Positions 21,271-32,225 of a DNA stretch of 64,000 bases are shown here, one piece after another. Every line of letters starts with the position of its first letter. Positions within the stretch are counted from its first letter, which is position 1. Under the pieces are notes generated by a model. It was not told the origin of the DNA. It saw only the letters and a list, made by a program, of their open reading frames with translations, and did not search any database. Both the position numbers and the translations under genes were made by a program. The DNA is taken from positions 41,283,001 to 41,347,000 of the forward strand of contig NC_088355.1 in NCBI RefSeq assembly GCF_036884655.1, written 5' to 3'. Source of the stretch: Musa acuminata AAA Group (lineage: Eukaryota > Streptophyta > Magnoliopsida > Zingiberales > Musaceae).

Positions 21271-24200
21271 ATGGATTGCACTACGTTTCTCATCGCTTCC
21301 GGTCGCCGCGTGCCCCACAGGCGATGGCGCGTTGCCTTCGCTATGATCTGCTCCTGCCGCGCCATATACTCCCTCGCGAAGAAGCAGTTCGCTAGCGTGC
21401 TCCGCAGCCCCTCCTTCGTCGTCCTCGAGGTCAGCGCCGATGATGACGCCGATCACCGATCGAAACCGTCCTTCTCCCACGTCGAGACCGACAGCCTCAA
21501 GTCTCTCGTCAAGGAGCGGAGGCTCGAGGACCTGCGCCGCCTCGGCGGGGCCGCCGGTCTCGTCGGTACGCTGGAGTCTGATAAAGAGGCTGGCATAATC
21601 GGCAGCGGCAATGACCTCCGAGCCCGGAGGGAGGCCTTCGGCTCCAACAGTTACCCCAGGCCGAAACCCAAGGGATTCTTCCGGTTCCTCTACGAGGCGC
21701 TCAACGACTTCTTCCTTCTCATCCTAATGGGCTGCGCCATCGTCTCTCTCGCCTTCGGCATTAAGGAGCACGGAATCAAAGAAGGGTGGTACGATGGCGC
21801 CAGTATTTTCCTGGCCATCATCTTGGTCTCCGTCGTCTCCGCGGTTAGCAACTTCCGCCAGACGAAGAGGTTCGACAGATTGTCCGCCGAATGCAACGAC
21901 ATCAACGTCAGCGTCGTCCGCGACGGGCACCGGCAGGACGTCTCCATCTCCGACGTCGTCGTCGGGGACGTCGTCTTCCTGAAGATTGGCGACCAGGTGC
22001 CGGCCGACGGAATCTTCCTCCAAGGGCATTCTCTACAGATCGATGAATCGAGCATGACGGGCGAGAGCGATCCCGTCGATATCGACGCCAGTAAGAACCC
22101 GTTCCTCACATCCGGTGTCAAGGTCATCGATGGATACGCCTCCATGCTCGTCACCGGGGTCGGCATGGACACGACGTGGGGGGAGATGATGAGCACCATC
22201 ACCCGAGAGACGTCGGAAGCGACGCCGCTCCAGGAGCGGCTCGACAAGCTGACGTCCAGCATCGGGAAGATCGGTATTGTGGTGGCGGTCCTAGTCTTCG
22301 CCGTGCTTATGATCCGTCATTTCACTGGGAGCACCAAGGACGAGAACGGGCAGCCCAAGTTCGACAAAGACAAGGCGACCGCCTCCAATGTCATCAGCGC
22401 CATCGTGAGTATTTTCCAGGATGCAGTCACGATCATCGTGGTGGCGATCCCGGAAGGGCTGCCGTTGGCGGTGACGCTGACGTTGGCCTTCTCGATGAAG
22501 AGGATGATGAAGGACAACGCCATGGTTCGGATGCTTTCAGCCTGCGAGACGATGGGCTCGGTGACCACCATTTGCACCGACAAAACAGGAACGCTGACGC
22601 TGAATCAAATGAAGGTCACCAAATTTTGGATTGGCAACGAAGAAGGCGGTCCAATGGGCAGCGGCGGCAGCACCCCCTTCGTCGCTCCAAGAGTTCTTTC
22701 GTTGCTTCGTCAAGCAGTCGGGCTGAACACTACTGGCAGCGTCTATCGAGCTAACGCAACGGCAGAGCCAGAAATCTCAGGTAGTCCGACCGAGAAGGCT
22801 CTTCTTTCTTGGGCAGTCTTGGATCTTGGCATGGACATGGGGGAAATGAGGAGGAAGTGCAGCGTCATTCATGTCGAGGCCTTCAATTCCGAAAAGAAGC
22901 GAAGCGGAGTTCTGGTGCAAGAGGAAGGGAGCAGAGCAACGATAACACACTGGAAGGGAGCTGCCGAGATGATCTTGATTCGATGCTCGCACTACTTCGA
23001 CAGGAACGGGAGCGTCCGAGATATAGATGCTGAGTCGAGGATGAAGTTTGAGGAGGTTATCAGAGGCATGGCTTCCTCTAGTCTCCGGTGCATCGCCTTT
23101 GCCTACAAAGACACAGAAGCAGAGGATCATCTCCATGTTGATCAAGAAGAGACTCCGAGGTTAGATGACGACGGGCTCACCTTGCTGGGTTTGGTCGGCC
23201 TGAAAGACCCGTGTCGTCCCGAGGTGGAATCAGCGATCGGTGCTTGCAGGCGCGCCGGAGTTGCCGTCAAAATGATCACAGGGGACAACGTGTTCACAGC
23301 CAGAGCCATCGCCGTCGAGTGCGGGATAATTGGAGCCGATGACTCTGGTGGATCGGTCGTCGAAGGGCAGGAGTTCAGAAATTATTCGGCAGAGGAGCGA
23401 ATGGAGAAAGTCGATCAGATCCGAGTCATGGCGAGGTCGTCTCCTTTCGATAAGCTGCTCATGGTGCAGTGCTTGAAGGAAAAGGGCCATGTCGTCGCAG
23501 TCACCGGAGACGGGACGAACGACGCACCGGCACTGAAGGAAGCCGACGTGGGGCTGTCAATGGGCGTCCAAGGCACCGAAGTCGCGAAGGAGAGCTCAGA
23601 CATCGTCATCCTGGACGACAACTTCAGCACGGTGGTCACCGTCATGAGATGGGGAAGGTGCGTCTACAACAACATCCAAAAGTTCTTGCAGTTTCAGCTC
23701 ACGGTAAACATTGCCGCACTGGTCGTCAACTTCGTGTCCGCCATCAGCACCGGCGAAGTTCCACTGACGACCGTGCAACTCCTGTGGGTGAATCTGATCA
23801 TGGACACCATGGGAGCTCTGGCTTTGGCCACCGACAAACCCACCAAGGAGCTGATGACGAAGCAGCCGGTAGGGCGGACGGAGCCGCTCATCACCAACAT
23901 CATGTGGAGGAACCTGGCAGCACAGGCCACGTTCCAGATTGCAGTGCTGCTGGTGTTTCACTTCAGAGGGGAGTCCATATTTGGGGTGAGCGAAGAGGTG
24001 AACAACACGTTGATCTTCAACACCTTCGTCCTCTGCCAAGTCTTCAATGAATTCAACTCGAGGAAGCTGGAAAAGAAGAACGTGTTTGAGGGGATGCATC
24101 AGAACAAGCTCTTCCTGGGGATAGTGGCGGTCACCATAGTCTTGCAAGTCATGATGGTGGAGTTCTTGAGGAAATTTGCAGACACGGTGAGGTTGGATTG

Positions 24201-24345
24201 GGGACAGTGGGGGATCTGCCTTGGCATTGCGGCTTTCTCATGGCCGATCGGTTGGCTCGTCAAGTGCATCCCGGTTTCTGACACCCCATTTCTGGAGCTG
24301 GTCATCCGTCACATTAGAGCGAGTAGGATACCTTCATGTCTATAG
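21271..24345 (+). CDS. Autoinhibited P-type (IIB) Ca2+-ATPase, intronless, ACA12/13-like
   Basis: A calmodulin-regulated calcium pump exporting Ca2+ from the cytosol, by family most likely at the plasma membrane. The single uninterrupted frame gives 1024 aa, the usual ACA length. An N-terminal basic/aromatic segment (residues about 12-40, with RRWRVAFAMICSCRAIYSLAKK-type spacing) fits the calmodulin-binding autoinhibitory helix. TGES at 263-266 is the actuator phosphatase loop. PEGLP at 394-398 is the Ca2+-binding M4 motif, DKTGTLT at 437-443 carries the phosphorylated Asp437, and TGDGTNDAP at 745-753 is the hinge. Hydrophobic segments occur in the N-terminal third and the last 250 residues, matching ten membrane spans. 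Most plant ACAs have several introns; lack of introns is known for the Arabidopsis ACA12/ACA13 subgroup, whose members act in stress and pathogen responses. The start is the first ATG of the long frame. Confidence 0.95.
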   Translation: MDCTTFLIASGRRVPHRRWRVAFAMICSCRAIYSLAKKQFASVLRSPSFVVLEVSADDDADHRSKPSFSHVETDSLKSLVKERRLEDLRRLGGAAGLVGTLESDKEAGIIGSGNDLRARREAFGSNSYPRPKPKGFFRFLYEALNDFFLLILMGCAIVSLAFGIKEHGIKEGWYDGASIFLAIILVSVVSAVSNFRQTKRFDRLSAECNDINVSVVRDGHRQDVSISDVVVGDVVFLKIGDQVPADGIFLQGHSLQIDESSMTGESDPVDIDASKNPFLTSGVKVIDGYASMLVTGVGMDTTWGEMMSTITRETSEATPLQERLDKLTSSIGKIGIVVAVLVFAVLMIRHFTGSTKDENGQPKFDKDKATASNVISAIVSIFQDAVTIIVVAIPEGLPLAVTLTLAFSMKRMMKDNAMVRMLSACETMGSVTTICTDKTGTLTLNQMKVTKFWIGNEEGGPMGSGGSTPFVAPRVLSLLRQAVGLNTTGSVYRANATAEPEISGSPTEKALLSWAVLDLGMDMGEMRRKCSVIHVEAFNSEKKRSGVLVQEEGSRATITHWKGAAEMILIRCSHYFDRNGSVRDIDAESRMKFEEVIRGMASSSLRCIAFAYKDTEAEDHLHVDQEETPRLDDDGLTLLGLVGLKDPCRPEVESAIGACRRAGVAVKMITGDNVFTARAIAVECGIIGADDSGGSVVEGQEFRNYSAEERMEKVDQIRVMARSSPFDKLLMVQCLKEKGHVVAVTGDGTNDAPALKEADVGLSMGVQGTEVAKESSDIVILDDNFSTVVTVMRWGRCVYNNIQKFLQFQLTVNIAALVVNFVSAISTGEVPLTTVQLLWVNLIMDTMGALALATDKPTKELMTKQPVGRTEPLITNIMWRNLAAQATFQIAVLLVFHFRGESIFGVSEEVNNTLIFNTFVLCQVFNEFNSRKLEKKNVFEGMHQNKLFLGIVAVTIVLQVMMVEFLRKFADTVRLDWGQWGICLGIAAFSWPIGWLVKCIPVSDTPFLELVIRHIRASRIPSCL

Positions 24346-25170
24346 ATTCATGCATGTCTTCTTTTGTTATTTTATTTGTTTTATTTTTCCTACATAATGG
24401 TTATATTTATCTGTATTCAAATTTGATTCATTTGATTACATTTCACAGATTTCATTTATTTATTCTTTTTTCTTTCCAAGTCAAGAAACTTAAGCAAAAT
24501 TGAAACTTATCATGAAATTAAAGGATCACCTTATTAATTTCACCCAAACATTCATTGTAAATTAAGTCACTTCCTTACCCCAAATCTGATTTTGACTTAT
24601 TCCTTACCCCAAATTGGACCTTTAAAGAGAATGGTACAGCCAGCATAAGCACAACAAAAACATACTAAATTAATATTTCTTGTATCTATATTATAATGCT
24701 AATCAATTTATATATTTATAAATAGGCTTTCTACAAATGGCTGGTTTCATATTTTATTTGCTAAGAGACTTGTCGTGCTCACGTTACAAGTACCAATACT
24801 ATAAATTAAATTACTAATCTGTACCACAAACATGACAAAAATAGGTCCAATTGGATATTAATTCATAGTATAGTACACAAACACATCAAAATATAATTTG
24901 TAAGATCAATTCTATCTGTGGGATATAGAGGCAAAGAATGTAGCCATTGGGATAAGTGAATGTGTCTTGTCTCTTTCCATGTTCATAGGATGTTGATTTC
25001 TATATAATATGGTTTAATTTAATATACAATTTTATTAGTCTCACTACTACGATATTATCTGTTTTCATCTGTTAATTAGACATTGATTCCTTGAATCATA
25101 GTATCTTTAGTGTCTCACGAAATCTAACAAATATCGGAGTTAATTTTTTTAATGTCACTAAAATAAATTA
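24346..25170. other. 3' flank of the Ca2+-ATPase, AT-rich, no gene seen
   Basis: AT-rich sequence without coding potential; the 3' UTR and polyadenylation region of the ATPase must lie in its first few hundred bases. Confidence 0.5.
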
Positions 25171-25703
25171 TGATTTGGCATTATCGAAGGGTTAATTGGT
25201 TTGTCAACTTCGTTTGATCTAAACCATTGATAAAAATACTTAAGCTATAATTAATAATAATACACTTATCAAACCCTTATAAGTCAATCTTAATCTTGTC
25301 TACTTTCGATGTGGGACTAACCATGGGTGTTCCAATCACCCCCACTTAAAGGCTTGATGTCCTCGTCAAGGCCCAACATAACTTAAATCACTTAAATCAG
25401 ATCCTAGCATAGTGCATGTGAGGCGTAGCTCAATGGTGGCTCCACATCATGATGAATCCTCTGACTCTGTCTATAAATAGTTCTTTCCTACTCGAGCCCC
25501 CTCACCATGTCCAAATACTAGGTCGGCTCTGATACCAAATGTCATGACCTGACCCTGATGGGCTAATTGACCTATCAACTTCGTTCAGTCTAAACCACTG
25601 ATCAAAATACTTAAGTTAAATTTGATAATAATACACTCATCAGATACTTATAAGTCAATCTTAATCTTGCCCATTTCAATACGAGACTAATCAGGATGTT
25701 ACA
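25171..25703 (-). mobile_element. TRIM (terminal-repeat retrotransposon in miniature)
   Basis: Two direct repeats of about 165 bp (25171-25338 and 25540-25703, roughly 75-80% alike by eye) flank a 201-bp internal region with no ORF. Read on the minus strand, the 5' LTR starts TGTAACATCC and ends ...CATGACA. Two bases later comes TGGTATCAGAGC (25526-25537), the primer-binding site complementary to the 3' end of initiator tRNA-Met. Just before the other LTR is a purine-rich AAGTGGGGG (about 25339-25347), a polypurine tract. Size and layout fit TRIM elements. No clear target duplication is left (aatta versus taaat), and the LTR divergence shows an old insertion. It does not carry the 5S-like promoter of Cassandra TRIMs. 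Confidence 0.85.
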
Positions 25704-26023
25704 TAAATATTTATTATTATTCGACGATTATATTACGATGCTCATATGACGTCAATACTTCTTATATGTACTGACAAGAGAAACAAAGAAATATATATAG
25801 ATGAGCAGAGCTGACATCAACTTCAAGAAAATTCATGAAAATGCTTCTTATTCATCATCTACGACTCGTTATGTGGGTGACAAGTTTAGCTGCATCGCCA
25901 TTACCGAGCTTCGACGCCAAGCTCATCAGTTTCCTTCCTCAAAAACGTTTCAAAGGTTTCCTTCCTACAAGTATTCAGAAAATATAAGTAAATAAATATT
26001 AAAATAAATACAAAAAAAATAAT

Positions 26024-27370
26024 TTATTGATGATACCTCGAAGAAAGGTCATCACCGGGTCGATCTGATGATGAATTTACTGGCTTGGTTAAGAATAGAT
26101 TTGCCTGCAAAGAATATTTTACATCAGAAGTAGCACAGGTGACTCTGACATCAACCTTTGGTCTCTGATCCGTCAGAAATTATATATCTATGCTCTGTTC
26201 GAAAGCGAAAGGAATCTATCTACAAAATCAAGACAACATTATCACTGTTCTATTCCAAGTAGTCTTCATTTTTAGGGTACAAAACCAAACATCAGGAAAG
26301 GAAGATTCTTTTATACGGTAGCAGAGTGCAGGACATGCTTATGAACAGATCAGGAGGAGGACGCTGTGCTTCTTTGGTTGTTGATCTCGTATCATCCGAA
26401 AACAAAATATCTACAAGTACGTAAAATCCAAGGAGAGCGAGCGACACATGTTGTATATTATTTACCTTGATGTAGTTGCTTGTGTCCAGCGTAAAACGAT
26501 GGTAGATTCCAGCAGGTATGACGATCATTCCTCCTTTCTTCACTGCTATCCGAATCCAGCAGTCATTTTTGTCCCTCACATCATAATACCCTTCACCAAA
26601 AGAAACCACAAGGTAATAACCATGCGCCAAACTGACGGGAAAGGTAGGACATGAAAGAGGTTGAGTTTGTGTACCACTCCCTTCGAGGCAGTAAGAGGTT
26701 TCTTCGTTGGTGTGCCGGTGCTCTTGAAAGTAGCTCTTCAACTTGGCCTCGTAATCTGGCAACCTCTCCGGATGCATATCAACGGTGTACTGTAGAGAAG
26801 CAACGAATGAATCACCAGTCTATGCTATCCGCGAAGTGATTCTTCTTGATGAAAGAAGAAAGAGAAAGGGAGAGGGGAAGCTCATCAATTACCACGAAAG
26901 AACAGCCTCTGGCTTCCCGGATTTTTTTCAGATCCTCGTCGTTCTCGTGATTCTCGGCATTGAGACGCCAAGTGACGATTCCCAGATCTGTGGAGGGAAG
27001 AGTAAGCTGATCGACCTCCTCTAGCAGCAAGTTGGCTGCCTAAGTGTGAATCTGAGATGAAAGTTCATGAAGCTAAAGCGATGATGAGAACCTGCAAGTT
27101 TGTCCAAGGACACAAATTTCTTGGGTTCGCAGTGATGGGGAAGCCTCTGGTCTTCCTCACCATCGTCCATAAACCACGCTTGCAGCACCTCCTCCTTGCC
27201 ATCCTGAAATGAACCCCCACGAATTTGATTCCTTTAATTAGATCAAGCATCACCACAGTGGGGTTTTCATTCTTCCCATCACTTCAAATTACACATGCTT
27301 CATTTGCTATGACGATGGTGAAGGGGAAAAAGGACCTCAGAAAATAGATTACCTGAAACAAAGTCTCCAT
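26024..27370 (-). CDS. Acireductone dioxygenase (ARD), methionine salvage
   Basis: ARD cleaves acireductone to the 2-oxo acid precursor of methionine in the methylthioadenosine cycle, using Fe2+ (or Ni2+). Six exons join in phase: 27370-27353, 27203-27092, 26987-26893, 26789-26675, 26590-26466, 26104-26024; product 181 aa (family about 185-200). Metal ligands His99, His101, Glu105 (EHRHTNEE) and His144 (AGIYHRF) are all present with canonical spacing. [29 protein letters not shown] and [12 protein letters not shown] are typical. The last exon is unusual: plant ARDs have RLFxGEPVWTPYNRPHDHLPARKEY here, whereas this gene has [21 protein letters not shown] followed by YHQ and a stop. The register (LF, PV, RP, D, L, R) is kept, so I accept it as the true but diverged exon. 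A TATA box precedes the start. Confidence 0.9.
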
Positions 27371-27425
27371 TCCTCTCTCTCTCTCCGTCTGTCTTACCTG
27401 AAGACGTACCTTCGTTGGCTATGAC

Positions 27426-27432
27426 TTTTATA
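27426..27432 (-). promoter_or_regulatory. TATA box of the acireductone dioxygenase gene
   Basis: On the minus strand the sequence reads GCTCTATAAAAGTC, about 56 bases upstream of the ATG at 27370. Transcription start would be near 27400, followed by a CT/GA-rich leader (27370-27400). Confidence 0.65.
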
Positions 27433-28669
27433 GAGCAAGTGCGTGTCTGTGAAACCAATCGGCAAAGAAGGAGATGACAAGGAAGGTTGAGTCGCGATCC
27501 TCTCTAGTTCATACCCACTGACGGAGGATCACGATGTTTGAGATTCGCGCCGGCAGTGATTAGCCAGCGTGTATGGCGATCAAGAATACAAGTGTCACCA
27601 TATGTGACGGATCTAAAATGTAGCCTCGGTTGCCGCACGCACGTTGACACCCCAACAAAAGCGTTCACATGTTCCTCGCGTTCCGGTTTAATTACCTACC
27701 AACAACGTGCGGCAAATGGTTGACAACGCAAGGAAACCAAATCGGCCCGCATTCTCTTGCACTTATTTGATTGGAGTAATCGGTGGGATTTCGGGGCGAT
27801 AAATGACTTTATTTTGGTGCTCCGTGTGAACGCGAAGCCGACCTCGGTGTCTTGGGTCCCACCAATAATTGAGAACCGAAATGTACCAGCTGCTTTGGCG
27901 GCTTTTTGTGGGGTCCTTTTTTGGATTGTATGGATTCCGAGTATACGATTTATTCAGATTATGACGTTTTGATATGGTCACATCTTTTTGTTCAACATGT
28001 ACCATTTTTAACATGATTCTGTGAGTCATGGTCAAATCTTTTTTCTTTATTATCTACCCATTTTAGCACCATTCCGTGGATTACAGGCGTTTGGTTCGTC
28101 GCCTTTTACTCCAACACAGTGTCTGAGTGCCTCCTCGATTACCCTACTGCCTAGGGTGGGTACGATGCGGACCCCACACATGGCTCAGATAAGTAAATTA
28201 CTCGTATTTAGAATCGTATACATAGCACACCGTGTGAACGCGCAGCGGATTTTGGGTTATTTTGGATGACTCAGTGTGAACGGGCGGTCACAGATGCCGT
28301 GTCGGGAACTGATAGTACTTGACAACGGTGGCATTGAATACTATATAGACAACTAACGGCCAGTCCATGCTTGTCACTTATGACGGTCCGGTGAGATTTC
28401 GCTGTCTAAAGGTTGATATAAGATTTGGTGTGCACAATGTAATGCTATCCAATTATCTTCCTTTTTTTCTGGAGAAATGTTTTAGATACTAAACACCGAT
28501 CTTGACATGTGATTAAAATTTTCATCTCAAATGTCCCCAATTCTTGGGCCAAATCCTCGGAGTTGATCCGTGGGATGTTGTGGTATAGGATTGCTGGATT
28601 GCTAATGGGCTGATGCGGGCGGGTTCACGGTAATGCTCAACAGGTCAACTGGATCAATGGGATCAGGGC
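27433..28669. other. Intergenic, no gene seen
   Basis: Upstream region of ARD on the minus strand. Mixed-composition DNA with short open frames (60-90 codons) on both strands and no recognisable protein or RNA signature. Confidence 0.5.
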
Positions 28670-29505
28670 AGGTGTCAGCATGGGCTTCCCCGCCGTGACC
28701 GCCTCCAGAACCGAGTTCCACCCGCAGTGGCTCAGGAACGCCCTCAACGCCCTGTGGCCCAGGATGGCCACCTGCGGCGCAAACCCCCTCACCACCAGGC
28801 CTCGCCCGGCCACCCTGTCCTCTCATCCCTCCGGCATCCAATTACTCTCTTCCTCGGAGCCGTCCCCGTATTTTCTAACTGCCCAAAGGAACGGCTGCCT
28901 CGACGCCTCCAGCCCCGCTGCCATCTCCCTGAGCTACGCCGCTGTGAAGTGGCACCAGCTCCCGAAGCAAACGAACAGCACCGACCCTTCCTCCCTCGTG
29001 TCCAACCATGCCATGCATCGGTCGCCATCCTCCTTTGCCGCCGTGCCACCACCCCTTTCGATGCCGCCGCATGAGGCAAGCGCGACGGGTCCCACGAACC
29101 AGGCCTGCCGGGCATCCACCCGACGGTAGTCGTCACAGGACTCCGGCTCGAACCCGTAGAAGGTGTTGACCACCACGCCGTGACAGGTCAGCTGCGCCTC
29201 CTTCATCCGGTCCCATGTGTCGCTCATGTGGTTCTGCTCCAACAAGAACTCGGGCAGCTCGGCGCGCGGGATCTCGATGGGCCGGCCCGGCAGATCCGGG
29301 ACGGCGACGACCTGACGCTCCTGGATATCTGAACGTAAACGGAAGAGGTTGTTCATCACGAGCTGGGGAAACACCCCGACGGCATGGAAGGTAACGCGGG
29401 GAATGCCGAGGTCGGCGGCGATGGCGGTGGTCCACCAGTAAGGGATGTCGGCGACGATGGCGACGGAGGATCTCGTCGTGAGCGGTCTGGGCGAGGTCGA
29501 GATTA
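28670..29505 (-). pseudogene. UDP-glycosyltransferase pseudogene (internal fragment)
   Basis: About 836 bases match, with few substitutions, bases 43708-44549 of the intact UGT at 43394-44902, in the same orientation. The first ~120 and last ~100 codons are missing. The frame is broken at least twice by nonsense changes: a CAG codon has become TAG (28934-28936) and a Trp codon has become TGA (28823-28825). About 15 bases are deleted near 29455. The PSPG segment is partly kept ([22 protein letters not shown]) but stops after ...GKPMLT. It is a dead, probably recent, partial duplication. Confidence 0.95.
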
Positions 29506-29566
29506 TCTCATCTACTACTGAGGATCACGACGGAGGATCTCGTCGTGATTATCTCATCTACTACTA
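29461..29566. repeat. Interleaved micro-duplication at the UGT pseudogene edge
   Basis: The block cgacggaggatctcgtcgtga occurs at about 29461 and again at about 29529. The block gattatctcatctactact occurs at about 29502 and about 29547. The second set lies directly after the pseudogene breakpoint at 29505, as expected for template switching during the duplication. Confidence 0.85.
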
Positions 29567-29627
29567 CCTTTTGTCACATAATATTTTTCCCTCGTCACAT
29601 TCTAGGCTTCGTGTTGGGAAGGACCCT

Positions 29628-29628
<1 letters not shown>

Positions 29629-29660
<32 letters not shown>
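29629..29660. repeat. (CT)n microsatellite
   Basis: Nearly perfect CT run. Confidence 0.9.
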
Positions 29661-29777
29661 GTGGACGAAAGACTGTTAAACATGTGACCTTCGGCCTTTT
29701 CTGAGGTTAGGTGGGGAATTTGCACCGCTCACATTTTATTTGCATAACCTTTGCAGCAGTTAATCACTGTTTCTTTC

Positions 29778-29780
<3 letters not shown>

Positions 29781-29822
<42 letters not shown>
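29781..29822. repeat. (AT)n microsatellite
   Basis: Perfect AT dinucleotide run of about 21 units. Confidence 0.95.
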
Positions 29823-29825
<3 letters not shown>

Positions 29826-32225
29826 AAATAACTATAAGAAAATTACAGCACTCTATCTATAAGAAAAACAATTAGTTCTGTGCTTGGGGAGACGTGTATC
29901 AATCGCCTTCGGGTTTCACATTTCAACAAAAATGGAAAGAAGAAAGCAACCCATCGTTTATGGCGGGAAGGAAAACTGAGTGATAATGGATAGTCTTCTG
30001 GGATGTCCTCCGTGCCCATAGCAGCGGCTTTTCTCCTTCAGCATCATATGGAGTACGAAAAGGAGATATGGCCCGACGCGGACAGAGGAGAGAAGAAAGC
30101 CTTCAGGTGTGGCCAAAATATGATAGGAAAGGCCCCATGAAATGACTACACCCCGTCTTGTTTGCTTCCGCTTCTCCGCTGTCCGCCATTATTGCCCCCT
30201 CTTCTTCTTCTTCTTCTCCTTCAATGTTAGCAACCGGATCAGCTGGTCGACAGGGTTTGGGATTCTGGATTGAGACCTAACGAGCAAGAATGCAACAACG
30301 CTGCGTCTTCTTTCCCAACGTCGCTCTGCTTGCAACGGGAGGAATCCGCTGCATTGTTTGACGTCCTCTGCAAATTCGAAGGTTTGGTAGCTCTAAGGTG
30401 TGGTCGACGGTGGGATGGGGATCCTGCTTGAGTTGCCATGGAGTCGGTCAATACACACCCTGCATTCTTCCGTTCCATCATGTCCTCGTAGGCTTTATGT
30501 AGCCCTACCTCCGCATGAACGATCGACGCAAAGTCTGTAGAAGTTGAGCGCAATACGACTACGTAGGTTGGAGATTGCAATCTGTGCATTTAATGTTCGA
30601 GTGATAGGACCGGAGCAGAAGGCACAGTACCAAACTGTGCAAGGTATACTTTGCGACCTACATCAAATACGTAGCTGCATCCCTTTTGGTACGTACGACA
30701 CGTATCATCTTCAGCTCGCCGCGGTGACTTAGCCATGCGTTGTCATCATCATCGTTAGGAACTGAATGGAACCACACTCGAATGAGATGGACATTTGAAG
30801 CACGTACAATGATTGATCGCATACCGTGGGCGGACGAGTCCTCCTGCCTTCTCACATGGAGCAGGCGAACCCTGGGGACGTGGGTCCCACGCCATTCAAT
30901 TAGCCGTCCTGTCACCGTGGATTCGGGTTTGCCACTTCATTTCCTGTCTGAAACCAAAAGAAGACGACGTCCCCACACGGGGCTCAATAATTCTTCGACC
31001 TTTCTTTCTTCTCTCTCCCTCACATGCGCTCCCTCTCATCCTCCGTCTGACTTGTCGAGGCCGTGCGAGACAGAGTATCCACGTGCACACACCCGCGCGA
31101 GTCAAAGCTCTTTACAGCTCCTCCGCCTCTCTCTTCAAGTCGGTTCCGTTCAAGGAGTCTGTCTTCCCCCCCTCGCCGCTGCCACAACGCCACCGTCAAA
31201 GGCGACAGCACTCGGGACGCAACCCCACTCGATTCATCCGCACAGCGAAATGAATAAGAGATGGGACACGAACTGGCTTCGGAAATGGGGTAGCGTGCAG
31301 CGGGAATCCTATATTGCTCGTTCTCGCACCGTACACATCAGCTTCACCCAGGCTACTGTTTCGGTAGAACAATACATTTCTTGCGAGTTGCGAGGCATCC
31401 ACTCATTTGGTTTTCTGCTGCTGTTGTTGCCTCCACGAGAATGATTGTTTCTCACCTGGCGAGACATGGATTCTCGCTGGCCTCTCCGCCTCCAACAACA
31501 AACCTCGTTCATGGCGATGCATACTACTTTGGCTTTCGTCTGACACACATCTCTTCCCCTGTTACTTGTCTCAACATAGAAAGATGAGAGTCGAGAAGCT
31601 AATGGAGAAACTGGAGAGAAGTAAACGTTGGCATAAATCGATGACTCAGTAGTAACAAAATTATAGTCGTCATGTAAGCATAATATAGGATGCTTTTTGG
31701 CCTTCATGGATTCAAAGAGGACAGACATGATAAGGATCTTACTTTATAGGGTTTGGTTTAATCGGAAGAGACAATGCCACACTCGACTTGACCTTTTGCC
31801 ATCAAAATTTGGTCCCACAACGCGATAGTTTGCGAACAAAATCGTCGCCACTGAATTGATGAAACTCTACTCTGTTCTGACACGCTCATATCAGCTTTCT
31901 TTTTGTCACACTCATCTCAACTTGGAGAGGAAACAAGAACATCATATTACGTTTCATATTTGGCAGCAAACAAGGACATCATGTTAGATTAGTCGAAAAC
32001 CAAGCAAGTAGGCAACCAACGAGGCAAGGATGCAGTACAGTGAGCAAGAAATGGTTTATAGAAATCTCTGTTTCTCTCTCTCGCCAATGCTCACTGCAGG
32101 ACTGCTTCCCAAGCATGAAAAGAACTCCTACCTCTGCCGCCTCCCTTGACATCCCCTTCTCTCTTTCTCTCTCTCTGACTCTGTGATCGGTGCCGTGATC
32201 TGCTGAGCCGCCGAAGAGCTCGACA
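29823..32225. other. Intergenic, moderately GC-rich, no gene assigned
   Basis: Frames are open for up to 234 codons on the plus strand (30740-31444), but several overlapping frames are open on both strands at once. None gives recognisable motifs or intron phase support, so I treat them as chance. The 31950-32225 part, with pyrimidine-rich runs (ctctttctctctctctgac), is probably promoter and leader of the EPFL gene. Confidence 0.4.

Noticed and set aside
21690..24147. Open frames of 100-193 codons on both strands inside the Ca2+-ATPase
   Set aside because: Shadows of the GC-rich ATPase coding sequence, without motifs of their own.
25417..25460. tRNA-like A box (tagctcaatgg) inside the TRIM
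   Set aside because: No B box or cloverleaf follows at the proper distance; the region is the TRIM internal sequence.
26292..26465. Read-through of ARD exon 5 as the protein C-terminus
   Set aside because: A good donor (AAG|GTAAAT) follows YIK, and exon 26104-26024 restores the family's C-terminal register in phase.
30740..31444. 234-codon open frame on the plus strand
   Set aside because: Several other frames are open over the same bases on both strands, composition is Ser/Arg/Thr-rich without any motif, and no splice-supported extension was found.
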